A stretch of 64,000 nt of DNA from Fusarium oxysporum f. sp. lycopersici 4287 (Eukaryota; Ascomycota; Sordariomycetes; Hypocreales; Nectriaceae): positions 2,568,523-2,632,522 of the forward strand of contig NC_030986.1 in assembly GCF_000149955.1 (NCBI RefSeq), read 5' to 3'. The notes beneath the pieces were generated by a model. The model worked only from the letters and a program-made list of their open reading frames with translations, ran no database searches and was not told where the DNA came from. How positions within the stretch are numbered: the first letter of the stretch is position 1; each line of letters begins with the position of its first letter. Position numbers and translations under genes: made by a program. Shown piece after piece: positions 23,641 to 33,867 of this stretch.

Positions 23641-25264
23641 ATGGATGATGAGATACAAGACTGGGCATTTAGTGACTCGGGACTGGCCTACAACACGGGA
23701 AAGCCAGGACGGGCCAAGTTCAAGATCATACGTGTGAAACCACCCAGCAGCCATAGTCTAAGCTCGAAACACGCAGTCAGTTTCGCGGCTCTGGACACAG
23801 GGGTGACCAAAGCAGACTTCACTGAACAAGAGAATGATTGGGACATCAAAACAACGTCTATGTAAGAGTCACAGAAATTTTCTATGGCTCAGTTGCTAAC
23901 TCATAGTAATAGCATGGAACTTGTCCTAGTCGTTGGCGAATGCTTAGCTGAGAATGACGATCGTCTCCTTTCAAAAGAATATCTGAAAAGTCATCCTCGT
24001 ACGATGAATGTTCAATCTTTCGACAGCAAGATACATGCACATCTGAACACGATGGCGTCTGGTTTCATTGTGCAATTATTGGGAGACAATGCTGAAAAAA
24101 GAAGATTATTTACTATCGTCAATCGACAGGATGGCCTTTGCAGCTTGAGACCACTCGCTTCGGTCAAAACACATGGGAATTACAAAAAGTGTTACTGGTA
24201 TTCTGAGTTCTTTGTCGACAACCGAGACACTGTCAGAAAAAAACAGGCACAGATCATCAAGAACAACATCTCGCAGTTCATCGCCAATACTATCGAAAAT
24301 TCAGATGTGCCCGTGCGTCCAAGGATTTCCCAATTGTCGGTGGATGACCGCACATGCGCCTCCATCAATCCAACGTCTTCGTTACAGTCTCTGTGTATGT
24401 CGGCATTGGCAGTATACGATGAGACTGGCTCGCCTGATGACTTGAAGGGACTCCTCACGGCTTCACAAATTGCAAGAGGCTCTCCTAACCCCTGTGCCCT
24501 TCTGAATGAAAAGGAAGATGGCTACTGGGAGTGTATCCGACAGCTTGGGCGAGGCGACATGAATCAGCAAGATGCCCGCCGACTGCTCGAGGCCTACAAA
24601 GTGAGTTCTTTGGTGCAAAGTTTCTTGGAGTCCCCTGAACTGACTGTCGGTAGAAATTATGGCCACAAGCAATGAACTCCCTCGCCGAGAGAATCTTAAC
24701 TACGGATGCCATCATCCAACTCAACAAGGGCCTATGTGAGGGGGCACTCTGGCATCTCACCGAAGTCTTGCCTGACGCCTTGTATCGTCCATTGATCTTC
24801 CAGTTTTGTGAGATGGCATCAAGGCTGACATTCGACGACGACACATCGTTACCATCGGCCATCCTCGATGCGTATGAGATGATCGAAGGAACGATGGGCA
24901 GTCCGTTCCCCACATTCAATTCAATGGCACCATTAAATGCGGACACGACTCTTTATCTTGCATCGGCTAGAGTGTCCTATAATAATCACCTTCTAAAGAC
25001 GCTGACAGTACGATTGCCAGTCTCCATCTCGATTATCCGGCTAGCGAACAGGAGGCACCAATCAGCTCGGCCAGACTCGGTTCAGAGCTTACAGAGACTT
25101 CAGATCTTCAAATGGCGAGGGATTTGGTGAAGTACAAGATTCAAGCTGATGCGATGATATCGATAGCACCATTGCGTTCCTTGCGTGATGCCCTTTCGAG
25201 GGACAACGATATTCACGCTGCTATCGTAAGCAAGTTCACGCGGAGGCCCTCCGACGCCCCTTGA
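23641..25264 (+). CDS. Family A protein, unrecognised; most intact copy
   Basis: I do not recognise this protein. It starts MDDEIQDWAFSDSGL. Exon 1 (23641-23861) is followed by an intron ending at 23906 or 23912; both ends keep frame and differ by two residues. Exon 2 runs to 24600 and contains MELVLVVGECLAENDD and CYWYSEFFVDN. A GTGAGT intron (24601-24653) leads to a helical C-terminal part with FCEMASRL and LPSAILDAYEMIEG. At about 24990 the natural reading changes frame and continues to a stop at 25262-25264 (ARDLVKYKIQADAMISIAPL). A weak GTCCGT-to-TAAAG intron would bridge it; otherwise this is a frameshift. A decayed paralogue on the other strand (28430-29816) preserves the same segments in the same order, which supports the first two exons as coding. 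Confidence 0.6.
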
Positions 25265-25659
25265 TTGCTGAAGCCCCAGCCAGGAAGAAAAGGAGAATCC
25301 AGTGGGCGTTGGGAAATCTGGTATCGTGGAATGGGAAATTTGGCATTGCCGCATTATACAGGTCGGTATCTACGCTTGCCAAGCGGCATCAGTTTTTTCT
25401 GTTTTGGTAGAAATGTACGACACAGATAGCTTCGGAGTCTGGCTAGGATGGGAAACGGTAGCAATATTTAATGGAGTTTTGCAGTTTTTATTATATGTGA
25501 CTACCTAGTCCCTCATCCATCGACATAACTATACCCTGCTGCTGGCCACCAACTGTGTGCCCAATGACAAGGCCACCTTCTCCTGTCCGCTGGTGGCTGA
25601 CTATTTTGAGAGCATCAAACTACCAATGATTCCAAAATATCCAGAGCAATTTCAGCGCT
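25265..25659. other. Short convergent intergenic gap
   Basis: About 395 bp between the converging gene A and the family D pseudogene; it would hold both 3' ends. Nothing else seen. Confidence 0.4.
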
Positions 25660-26620
25660 CTACTCATCTGAATCAAAGTCTTCGGTGGATTCCTTGGTTT
25701 CATCAGTAACCGAGTCGTATCGTCCATCGGCGATGATATACAAGCCACGTCGATGCCCATCAATAATTTTCTGTGGTCTGTCGTTGGGCCAGTCTTCTTT
25801 CGAGGTCGAGTTCTCTCTTCTGTATGCCTCCTCCAGGTGTGCAGGCTTCACCCACATTATCCGGCTTTTGTCAATTGGGTCTGAATCGTCCTCGCGGCTG
25901 TGGTCGTGAATGATTTGATTGACCTGGACAGGGACTTTGTTTTCCCATGCCCAGAAAATGGCGTCCACTTCTGGGTCTTGGGGAAACCAGGGTGGGATTC
26001 GCTTGGAGGCACGTTGTTTTTGCGTTAGGCGTTTCCGAGCCTCAGCTTGCCGCAGGCCCCGGTGTGTGACCAACAGAGAATGGCCGTTATGATGTGTCGG
26101 TGGAAGGCGTGCAACGAGGTCACAACCCTGCTTGTACTTAGAAATAAGGTCTTTGATATCCTGTGGGACAGGATATTTGGTATCAATTCCACCACCGAAC
26201 TTGGTTGTGCGGTGGATTGATGCTTGTTTGATGGAGTCCGCATCTCCCCAAGCGATCTGATCGTCCCTATTGATATCATAGAAGTCGCGCTCCCATACGA
26301 AGCCTGCCAACTCTTTATGATCCATCTGATAGGAACCTATTGCCACGAATGCCATCAATTCGTCAATGATCGGTTCTCTCATGTGCTACACGGGAGCAAC
26401 GCTCATGTCAGTGAAAGGGTGGGTGATGATAGCCCAGCGACGATTCGCTTCATGACGGGCCCAGGGAGCCAATGTTATGGCGCCTGAATTCTCATCAACA
26501 TCGCAGCCTTTGTATTGTAGCAGCCTTTCCATGTCGGCGATGGACAGACAAAAATCAGGGCTGGGAGTGTAAACTCGATTCGGGATAAGTAGCTGTTGAC
26601 GGTTGATAGGTTCAGTTCAG
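25660..26620 (-). pseudogene. Family D gene, unrecognised, broken by an in-frame TAG
   Basis: On the reverse strand a continuous frame reads from about 26615 (QQLLIPNRVYTPSPDFCLSI) through WARHEANRRWAIITHPFTDM, meets TAG at 26386-26388, and continues in the same frame (HMREPIIDELMAFVAIG) for 240 residues to the stop at 25660-25662. No intron with matching phase removes the TAG. The second part includes GFVWERDFYDINRDDQIAWG and RIPPWFPQDPEVDAIFWAWE and has an acidic C-terminus. No known domain is recognised. The 5' end is unclear: a GTCAACAG splice-like site precedes the open frame. The stop could be a simple CAG-to-TAG change, so recent loss or a sequence error are both possible. A fragment of a second copy lies at 30100-30310. 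Confidence 0.55.
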
Positions 26621-27068
26621 TATCCACACTGGTACCAAATCCGGTAAATCGACATACACGTTCAGGGACAATGGAAGGTAGGGTATTGATTGGCGTCGAT
26701 GGAAAATAAAGCCAGGGTACTTTGTCAGAAAGAAGAATAATAATTGAGGGATGAGATTTGTAAATTGAACGCTCCTTAAATACACCAATATCTAGGCCTC
26801 CTAGGCACGTGACCAGCCTTTCAGGATGCAGTGAATCACTGCCAGGCATTGGCAATCTAATATTTAATTATAAATTCAATCGAAAGAATCGAAACACTTC
26901 TACTCCTTTCAACTTATCTCCTAGATACGTCTGTCAAAGACTAAACACTGAACTCCGTCCCATACTGTTCCCATTCCCCTCAAACTGTCGCCTGGGTGTG
27001 CACACCTTGCACCATCTTTCAGAAGTCTTATCCCTACAAAACGTCTCCTCGCGGGTCAGTCGTTGACA
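26621..27068. other. Gap between divergent D and E pseudogenes
   Basis: About 450 bp that should include the 5' end of the D gene, which I could not define, and the promoter of the E reading frame. AT-rich near 26840-26890. No separate gene seen. Confidence 0.35.
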
Positions 27069-27780
27069 TGAATCAAAAGATCAGCGACAAGCCTACTCCC
27101 GCCAAGAAACCGGGCCAGAAATCCTCAGGTCAGTAGTAGATGGACGACGACCGCTTAGGATACTCCAAGAATGTGCTAACTTCGAAAGTTCAGTTCCTGG
27201 TTTACTGCCCGAAGGCGTAGAAGCATGTCTTGGCAAATTTCTGGCAGTTGTGGACGCAGAGAATTCTACCGATGAAGACAAGAAGCGAGCTCGGGAAGCA
27301 TTTCTATGCAGCATCAGAACCTAGGAGAACGATTTGCATTTAGAGCAATGTGCTGAAGCAACAATGAACCAAATGCCTGGATTGCCAGAAGGAACGACAA
27401 AGAAACGCCATGAATGGTTCACGGACGTTTATAAGCTTGCCAAACAGGAAATGTCTGAGCCTCAGGGGCCAGAGGAATTAATTCGGAGGGTTCAAAGCCT
27501 CGGGTTTGAGAGAAACTAGGCTAGATGATTCAATTCAAGATATCATCGGACCACCCGGCTATCTGGACAATTGTCGGAAGCTTGACGTGTGAGGCTTGAC
27601 TTTTGAGGGGCATGTGCTTCTTGTACTGAATGGACTTTCGAGTTCTGCTAGGATTACGTCAGTGGAGGATATACCTATATGGGAAAAGGCGATGTGACAT
27701 CTCACCGGAAGTTGCTCTATCGCGTGTGCAGACGGCGATAGAAAGTGAGGATCGAAAGCTTTGGCCGGATGGTTAGTCAA
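27069..27780 (+). pseudogene. Unrecognised gene E with in-frame stops and a frameshift
   Basis: A first exon starts at 27069 (MNQKISDKPTPAKKPGQKSS), followed by a roughly 60-bp intron with a GCTAAC branch site. The second exon (PGLLPEGVEACLGKFLAVVD onward) meets TAG at about 27322 and continues in the same frame (ENDLHLEQCAEATMNQMPGL) to 27519. Protein-like reading then moves frame (RLDDSIQDIIGPPGYLDNCR), meets TGA, continues (GLTFEGHVLLVLNGLSS), and breaks up again. This pattern fits a gene that has lost function. No domain is recognised. It lies between the D pseudogene and fragments of family A. Confidence 0.45.
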
Positions 27781-27939
27781 AGGCTCAAGCCTGGAGAAAA
27801 AGAGGATATAACGATACCGGTCAGCGGTATTCTGTCGATGACCGGGAGCCGCGTTGCCCTTTGGCAGTGTAGGGCAGCTGGCAACTTCGAACCAGAGATA
27901 ATAAAAGGAAGAGAAAGTTGAAAGCTGGGATGGCCGTGA

Positions 27940-28150
27940 AAGGGGTTTTTATATCCCGGCAGGCCGAATTCTGACCGCCTGAAAACTCAGGAAGAGAAAT
28001 TAGAAAAGAAGAAGAGGAAGAGGACGAGCAAATCATGAAGTAGTTTTGTATGTAATGACCCGAATAACTGATATGAGGCGGGATCAAGCCAAGAGCTTTT
28101 TGAAGGTTCGAAAACGGGTGGTAAAGATTGGGCGACCCTAGAGAAAACAG
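27940..28150 (+). pseudogene. C-terminal fragment of a family A paralogue
   Basis: The stretch at about 28057-28111 is near-identical in pattern to the reverse strand at 28780-28740: it reads RITDMRRDQAKSFLKV where the other reads RIIDMRRDEAINLLEV. The codons agree at most positions. Upstream the frame is broken by several stops. This is a piece of a duplicated gene, inverted with respect to the larger copy next to it. Confidence 0.5.
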
Positions 28151-28429
28151 AAAACTCATGAATAGGCACATCTATACTTCAGTATCTGAAGTAAAATTAT
28201 CTAGATATATAATAGAACTTAAAAGTTAAAATACCTTATTATCTTTCTGATATAATTATAGTATATCTAATGTGCCAGAACCTCCTTATGCTTGGTAGGT
28301 TTACTACTTGTGATCTAGGTTCAGGATGCATGTTCTCATTGAAACCCTGTACTAAGACCTTTCATAGCATATAATTAAGCTTATAACTACAATTTCATAT
28401 CTATATAAGTAGAATATTTAACATATGGC
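28151..28429. other. AT-rich spacer
   Basis: Strongly AT-rich stretch between the two inverted fragments of family A. No coding or RNA signal seen. Confidence 0.4.
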
Positions 28430-29816
28430 TATAGTTTTGGTATATTTAAAGGCCGACGAAGGGCTGCGGGTTTTTGTTTTTCTTTTGCTGTTGGGGCTTG
28501 ATGGAAGATAGACTTGCCACCTAACCTTCACCAACCGTTCTCGAAGCAATGTTCCATTCACTCCCTCTTGACTAAAGTCAATGGAGGCGCTCTGTCCCCT
28601 AGCTTTCACATGTCCTGCTGCCTAGCGAGAAATCGCACGAGCTCCGTCCAGATGTTCAGAAAGGGCTTGGTTTGCCCCAGCCGCACCGTCGTCAATCCGC
28701 CATTAGACGCCAAGCTTTTCGGCAGTCATTTCTCGAAATTCCTGAACCTCCAAAAGGTTGATGGCTTCATCCCGCCTCATGTCGATGATTCGGATCATGA
28801 GCTCAGCTACAACCTCTGCAGCGGTCTCGTCATTTCGGAGAGAGTTCCACTCGGCGGGAGTGATGGTAGCCTGATCAGCTATTGCGACTTCATAGTCAAT
28901 TAGCTTTCTTCGATGATCTCATAGGCGTCGACAATGGCCGCTGGTAATGAATTGTCAAGCTTGATGATTACTTCACACCATGCATCAGGTCGGCGGCAAG
29001 AAGCCTTAGGATCTCTATCCTAAATGGCAAAAGAATTTAGGTAAGTTTAGGATAACTTGGTGGGTCTTTGACTTGTTATTTCTAAGTTATACTAAACTTA
29101 CCCAAGTCTTTATGTCGTTTAGAGGTCCTTTGGTGCCAATGCTGAAGCATGTGGAACTGGCTGTGGCTGATCAAGTTCGAAACGAGCTTTTGCAGCTCGT
29201 GCAGCTTGCTGGATCGTGTTTTTGATCAAAGGGGCTTGCTTCTTGGGATTGTTGGCCGAATGAACGACGAATTCCGAGTAAACTACTATTCTTCTGGAAA
29301 TTCGATAGAGGTGATATTTTGAAAAGACCGTCCCTCCTATCTTTGAGGATAAAAAAGTCTGGTTTGAGCCTTGTCGACATATGGGAGCCAGAACGCGACT
29401 AATGCAGTCGGCCTCTGTGTGACATTATTGTCTTGTCGTATGCTGAACTCAGTGACACTTGGTGCGACTGGCCTCTTCGAATGGTGGCAATTAATGTAAT
29501 AATTGACAATATTCTAATGCACTCGCCAACGACGAGGATAAGCTCGGCACTGTAGAGAAAATTAGTAACAAAAGCGGCTTGAAATCAGGATGACAGCACC
29601 GACATTGGCACATTCTGTGTGTCGAACTTCCCAGGGGTGAATTCTTCCTCAGTTGTATTGTAGTCTAAATTCTTGAACGAATCCTTGGAATCACTTGTGG
29701 TAATGCGAGTGTCTGATCGGATCCTGATGACTTGATGCTTTATTCTCGTTCGAGGTGCTCAGGGTCATGTGCAATCCCGAGGCAGTAAATACCCAGTCAT
29801 CGTTGTGAAGTGCCAT
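28430..29816 (-). pseudogene. Decayed paralogue of gene A, interrupted by a MITE-like element
   Basis: Read on the reverse strand, pieces match gene A (23641-25264) in order. The start MALHNDDWVFTASGL (29816) corresponds to DEIQDWAFSDSGL. Another frame gives IKHQVIRIRS, matching AKFKIIRVKP. A splice-like TCTACAG then leads to AELILVVGECI, matching MELVLVVGECL. Next comes VVYSEFVVHSANNPKKQAPL, matching WYSEFFVDN and the KKQAQII segment. After the inserted element (28992-29137) comes WCEVIIKLDNSLPAAIVDAY, matching FCEMASRL and LPSAILDAY. The tail (ELMIRIIDMRRDEAINLLEV) follows, with stops TAA and TAG inside. Several frame changes and stops show it is dead. The match establishes a gene family, not its function. 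Confidence 0.7.
28992..29137. mobile_element. MITE-like repeat inserted in the family A pseudogene
   Basis: A 146-bp palindromic copy. The left half (GGCAAGAAGCCTTAGGATC, then TTTAGGTAAGTTTAGGATAA) mirrors the right half (ACTAAACTTACCCAAGTC to GGTGCC). It lies between two segments that are continuous in gene A, so it is an insertion (or marks a deletion) in the paralogue. It is most similar to the copy at 36858-36990. Confidence 0.75.
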
Positions 29817-30099
29817 GTTTTGGATGGCTTTGTCGTGCACCAAATGAGTTCGATCGATGCTTATCCAAGCATCGGAGCCTGAGAATGTACGGTGAAAGAG
29901 ATATAATTCGAACTTGCTTGATATGCGAAAGAAGAGAGAAGGGTAGTTGAAAGAAGAAGAACAAGGAATGTCAGGAGAGGGGAGAAGAGGATTGAACACC
30001 GGGAAAATCGGCAGAGTGGAAAGATTCTTCTTGAGTACCCGTAGCCTGAGGCAGGATGAATCAATCCCCTGGAGGTGACTGTCATGGTGAATCACCAAT
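29817..30099. other. Spacer between the D fragment and the A pseudogene
   Basis: About 280 bp, pyrimidine-rich on the reverse strand, where it would be the promoter and leader of the A paralogue. The end near 30099 may be more D-derived sequence in another frame. Confidence 0.35.
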
Positions 30100-30310
30100 G
30101 TTTGTCATGGGGGATCGTTTCGGTCTTGGCCGGAATGTTCTTTTGCCATACATCAGAAATGGCATTGACTTCCGCATTTTCCAGGAGCCAAGGTGCAACT
30201 TATTTCGACACCCGTTTGATGTTGCGCGGTTCTCTTCGAGCTTCCGCTAGTTGTAATTCTCTCGCTCGCTCTTTGCTTCGGCGTTTCTTTGGCACCCCCT
30301 TACTTTGAGT
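30100..30310 (-). pseudogene. Fragment of a second family D copy
   Basis: The reverse strand reads VPKKRRSKERARELQLAEAR, then KRVSK, TAA, VAPWLLENAEVNAISDVWQK and a TGA. It aligns without gaps over 50 codons with the D pseudogene at 25660-26620 (QAEARKR to IIHDH), with 18 identical residues by my count, including SK, PW, EV-AI, W, P and HD. Both stops occur at single codons in the alignment. Only this part is recognisable. It lies just upstream of the A paralogue on the same strand, whereas the intact-order copies of A and D converge. Confidence 0.6.
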
Positions 30311-30469
30311 TGAGAGTCATAATACCTTAGTTGAGAAGATGCTACCAGTCTGCAAGAATAACAGACGAGATAGAAGAGAACCGGCAACGCATAACGCCTA
30401 GAATAGGTAGCTGCATTCTAGGTAGGAAGAAAGCTTATGGCTTTGGGCCAAAAAGCCAAAACGAACGAG

Positions 30470-30556
30470 TCTGAAGACCTACTAAGTTTCCCTAAATTTA
30501 CCTGAGTCTTTTTGTCTTTTAGGATAAAGGTCCTACCCAAGTCTTGTTGCCTCTGC
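30470..30556 (-). mobile_element. Half copy of the MITE-like repeat
   Basis: Its reverse complement reads AGGACCTTTATCCTAAAAG, then AAAAAGACTCAGGTAAATTT, closely matching the left half of the copy at 14158-14308. The other half is missing or unrecognisable. Confidence 0.65.
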
Positions 30557-31074
30557 TAATAATGGTGCTTCTCTAAAATCTCAAGCTCTTCCTCGTCAAT
30601 GTCCTTGATAGAGTTCTCGGGATTTCGGCGTTCTCTTGGTTGGCCCCGGAATAATCAAAACGGTCGAATGAAGCCAACTGGATACCTATGTCTTGTAGAT
30701 AGTCTAATTAAATCCTCTAACAAACTTAGGACCCGTCAATTATTTGGCCTTTGCCTGGGCTTGTTTTTATTGAACGATGCACCTGGAGTTTAAAGCTCAT
30801 AAAAGTGACATCATAAGTTGTAACACCAAGCTGGCAATACCTCATCGATTCCGATCGATTGGAATCCGGTCAAATAAAATCTAGCCGACTGTCTTGCGAT
30901 TCTTTTTTTAAAAGCTGCGTCATTTCACATATTTTTCTTTTTCTATCAACCAGCGGGACCTTCTGCGTAAAACTGATCTGATCTGATCAACACCCCGCGA
31001 CTCACAGATACATCTCAATTCCCTGCAGCGTCTCAGCCTCAACTTTCATCCTCTCATCACATAAGTCTCTTGCG
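30557..31074. other. Intergenic; promoter side of the NAD(P)HX dehydratase gene
   Basis: No gene seen. The last 100 bases are CT-rich and likely the leader of the next gene. Confidence 0.4.
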
Positions 31075-32373
31075 ATGTCGCCTCAAGAATCTGGCCTAAA
31101 AATGTCTTCTGCTACAAAAGATGTCCTTTCCAAGGTGCGGCGTATGATTCCGCCAATGCTAGAGAAGTTTCACAAGGGTTTGTTGCCAAAAGCACTGATT
31201 CTGCAGGATTGAAGACTGACGCAAGAACAGGCCAGCTGGGCAGAGTCGCCGTCATCGGTGGTAGTGAAAATTACACAGGCGCACCCTACTTCTCGGCCAT
31301 GGCGAGCGCAAGGCTGGGCTCTGATCTGGTAATTCTCGTACTTTTCTCAATGATGTATCCTGGCTAACCATGGCTCTCGTATGTAGTCGCATGTCATTTG
31401 CACGCCGGCTGCCGCGACTGTCATCAAGTCATACTCGCCAAACCTCATGGTCCATCCGCTGATGCGACAGAGTGAAAACGCCAAAAAAGAACAGGAGCCT
31501 GCGGCTTGGAATGCTTCCAAGGACCCCGAGTCCAATGCTGACCACATTGCGGCACAGATCAAAGACCTATTGCCTCGCCTCCATGTCCTCGTCATCGGGC
31601 CTGGTCTGGGTCGTGATCCCCTGATGCATGCCACTGTCGCCCGCGTTATCCGCGCTGCTCGCGAGCAAGAGCTCCCCATTGTATTGGATGCTGATGCTCT
31701 GGCGATCGTGCACACGCAACCCGAGCTGGTGAGCGGTTACGACGGTGCTGTACTGACACCCAACGTTGTCGAGTTTGGCAGACTGTGCGACGCACTCAAA
31801 GTCAAGGTCGACGACAATGCGCCTGAGACCGCTCGCGTTGAGGCTCTGGCCAAGACTCTTAAGGGTGTGACGGTGGTTCAGAAGGGTGCCAAGGATTACA
31901 TCTCCAACGGCGAAACGACACTGACTGTGGACCTTGAAGGTGGTAAGAAGAGGAGTGGTGGACAGGGAGATACCCTGACTGGTTCAATTGCCACATTTCT
32001 GGGATGGAGGAGAGCCTACCTAGACCGTCTGTGGGATGTCGGCAAGGATCCCATCGGCGAGCATGAGTTGGTTGGACTTGCAGCCTTCGGTGGCTCTGCT
32101 ATCACAAGAGTATGTCTTTTGCCCCTTCTCCGACTCAAAGGCACAGATCGGCACCTCTGGCTGCCATTCTCTCTTAAGCTTCCCGCCAAGAGGACGAACC
32201 CCTGAGTTCTATGGTCCCAAAGCATCATACTGATTGTCTCCTAGGAATGTTCTCGTCTAGCCTTTTCCAAGAAAGGACGCAGTCTACAGGCAAGCGACTT
32301 GACTGACGAAGTTCACATCTCATTTCTCAACATCTTTGGTGAGGACGATGAGGTAGATGAATCCAAGCTGTAA
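31075..32373 (+). CDS. ATP-dependent NAD(P)H-hydrate dehydratase (CARKD type)
   Basis: This enzyme repairs hydrated NADH and NADPH (the S epimers) by ATP-dependent dehydration and belongs to the ribokinase-like CARKD family. Four exons (31075-31177, 31231-31328, 31387-32109, 32245-32373) give 350 residues. Family features seen are [20 protein letters not shown] across the first splice, [41 protein letters not shown] and the phosphate-binding [10 protein letters not shown] with its catalytic aspartate. Introns of 53, 58 and 135 bp all restore the frame. The N-terminus lacks an obvious mitochondrial presequence. It is a single-function protein, without the fused epimerase domain of bacterial homologues. 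Confidence 0.94.
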
Positions 32374-32891
32374 TTATAATTACGGCTCTTTTATATAGAT
32401 GGCCCAGCGACGAATGTATGACGTAAGTTATCTGATAGCCTTATAAGTGTATACCGTTGTCCGTGAGTTGATGTTGGATATTTGCCGTGACATTCCACTG
32501 CAAGCAACAGTGCCAACCTGGCGCAAGGAATAAGCTCAGATAAGAACACAAGGGACACCGCAGCGTAGCAACAATCGCAGGAACCCATTTAAGGCTGGCC
32601 TCATTCAGCCTTTATTTACGAATATATACCGGAACATGATGCTCATCAACCGACTCAATCAGGCAACGATATTTGTGACCTATGTATGTGATATTTAGCC
32701 ATTGCTCCGCATTAATCCTGGCTGTAGAACATATGCTTCTATGATATTGGTAAGTCCCCAGGATGGAATAAATAAGAACTTCAGTATTCTCTCATCTAAA
32801 CAATAAAAGACTCTCTATTACATCACATCGACAGACAACTGGTTCGGCACCATATTTCTCTAGGCGAATGACGGTTTCTGATACCACCCTC
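32374..32891. other. Intergenic, no gene seen
   Basis: About 520 bp between two converging genes. Nothing beyond expected 3' sequence. Confidence 0.4.
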
Positions 32892-33867
32892 TTACTCCTG
32901 CACATACTCCAGCACAGGCTCAAGGGGGGTTAGTTTCATCGCGAACAGGCACAACCTCCACTGCCTCCATTTCTGGCGGGCCACCGATGCAATAAGTTGT
33001 GGCCAGATGTGTCCCCATTGCCACCAGTCTTCCTCGTATTCAATGTTGATGTCATCGTCTTCCTTGACTTTGGTAAACCGGACATCTGTATCAGGCAGAG
33101 GATGGTGCCTCGCGGCAAACAAGACCTTCTTGCAGTCCAGAAACATTCATCAAATATCGTCAATCACTTCTCCCATATCGGTTCAATCACCACTAGGCCA
33201 GTCCACTGCTACATTCTGAAAACATGGTATGTCGCCGCCAGGGACGTTCCCTGGAGAGATATTATACCTGTTCCAGTAAAAAATGTCTAGGGAAGGCAGG
33301 AACCAAAGGCTTCTGTATACGCCGATATTTTGGCCGAACAGCTGCAAAGCCTCGGCTTGGAACAATGCCCTTGATTCGCGACACGCTTGGGCGGAAGCCG
33401 GGGCTTTATGAGAGATTGTAAAGCTCAACCATAGTATATCCAGGTCCTTTGACATGGGACCTAGTCGAAAGATTCTAGCCTTTCTGAAGGACAATCTCCA
33501 GGTCATTTGTTCGAAGATCAACAGGAAGCCCATCGAACTTGTGGAATGTTGTAGTAGCGCAGTTTGTCGTATCAAACTCTTTGCTTGGTCCGCCAATCTC
33601 AGCTTTTAGACGTAGCAGTCGGCGTGCTACAAAAGTAATTCAGCATAAAATGGTGTGAAAGATAGAATGAGACAAACCATCTTGTGCTGTGAAGTTCACG
33701 TCGAATGTTCCAGACACTCTTGGGAAGAGCAACTGGAGCTTTTGGAACGGCGATATCACCGCTTTGTAGATCTTGGAACTCAGCGACGGAGATGGTACTA
33801 AAGATGGCATTGCATTGTGCCCTTGAAGCGGAAGGCCAAATTCAATCAAGGGCTGTCGACTAGACAT
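32892..33867 (-). pseudogene. 2EXR (F-box-like) protein, dead copy
   Basis: On the reverse strand an exon starting at 33867 (MSSRQPLIEFGLPLQGHNAM) is followed by an intron with a TTTTGTAG end and then TFHKFDGLPVDLR, the 2EXR start. A TAG follows at QKG, and the domain resumes in the next frame (KARIFRLG, then the diagnostic QACRESRALF and DIFYWNRY). After WPSGD, three in-frame TGA codons interrupt a tail (MFLDCKKVLFAARHHPLPDT to EYVQE). One frameshift and several stops show it is not functional. It is more decayed than the 2EXR gene at 3717. Confidence 0.7.
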
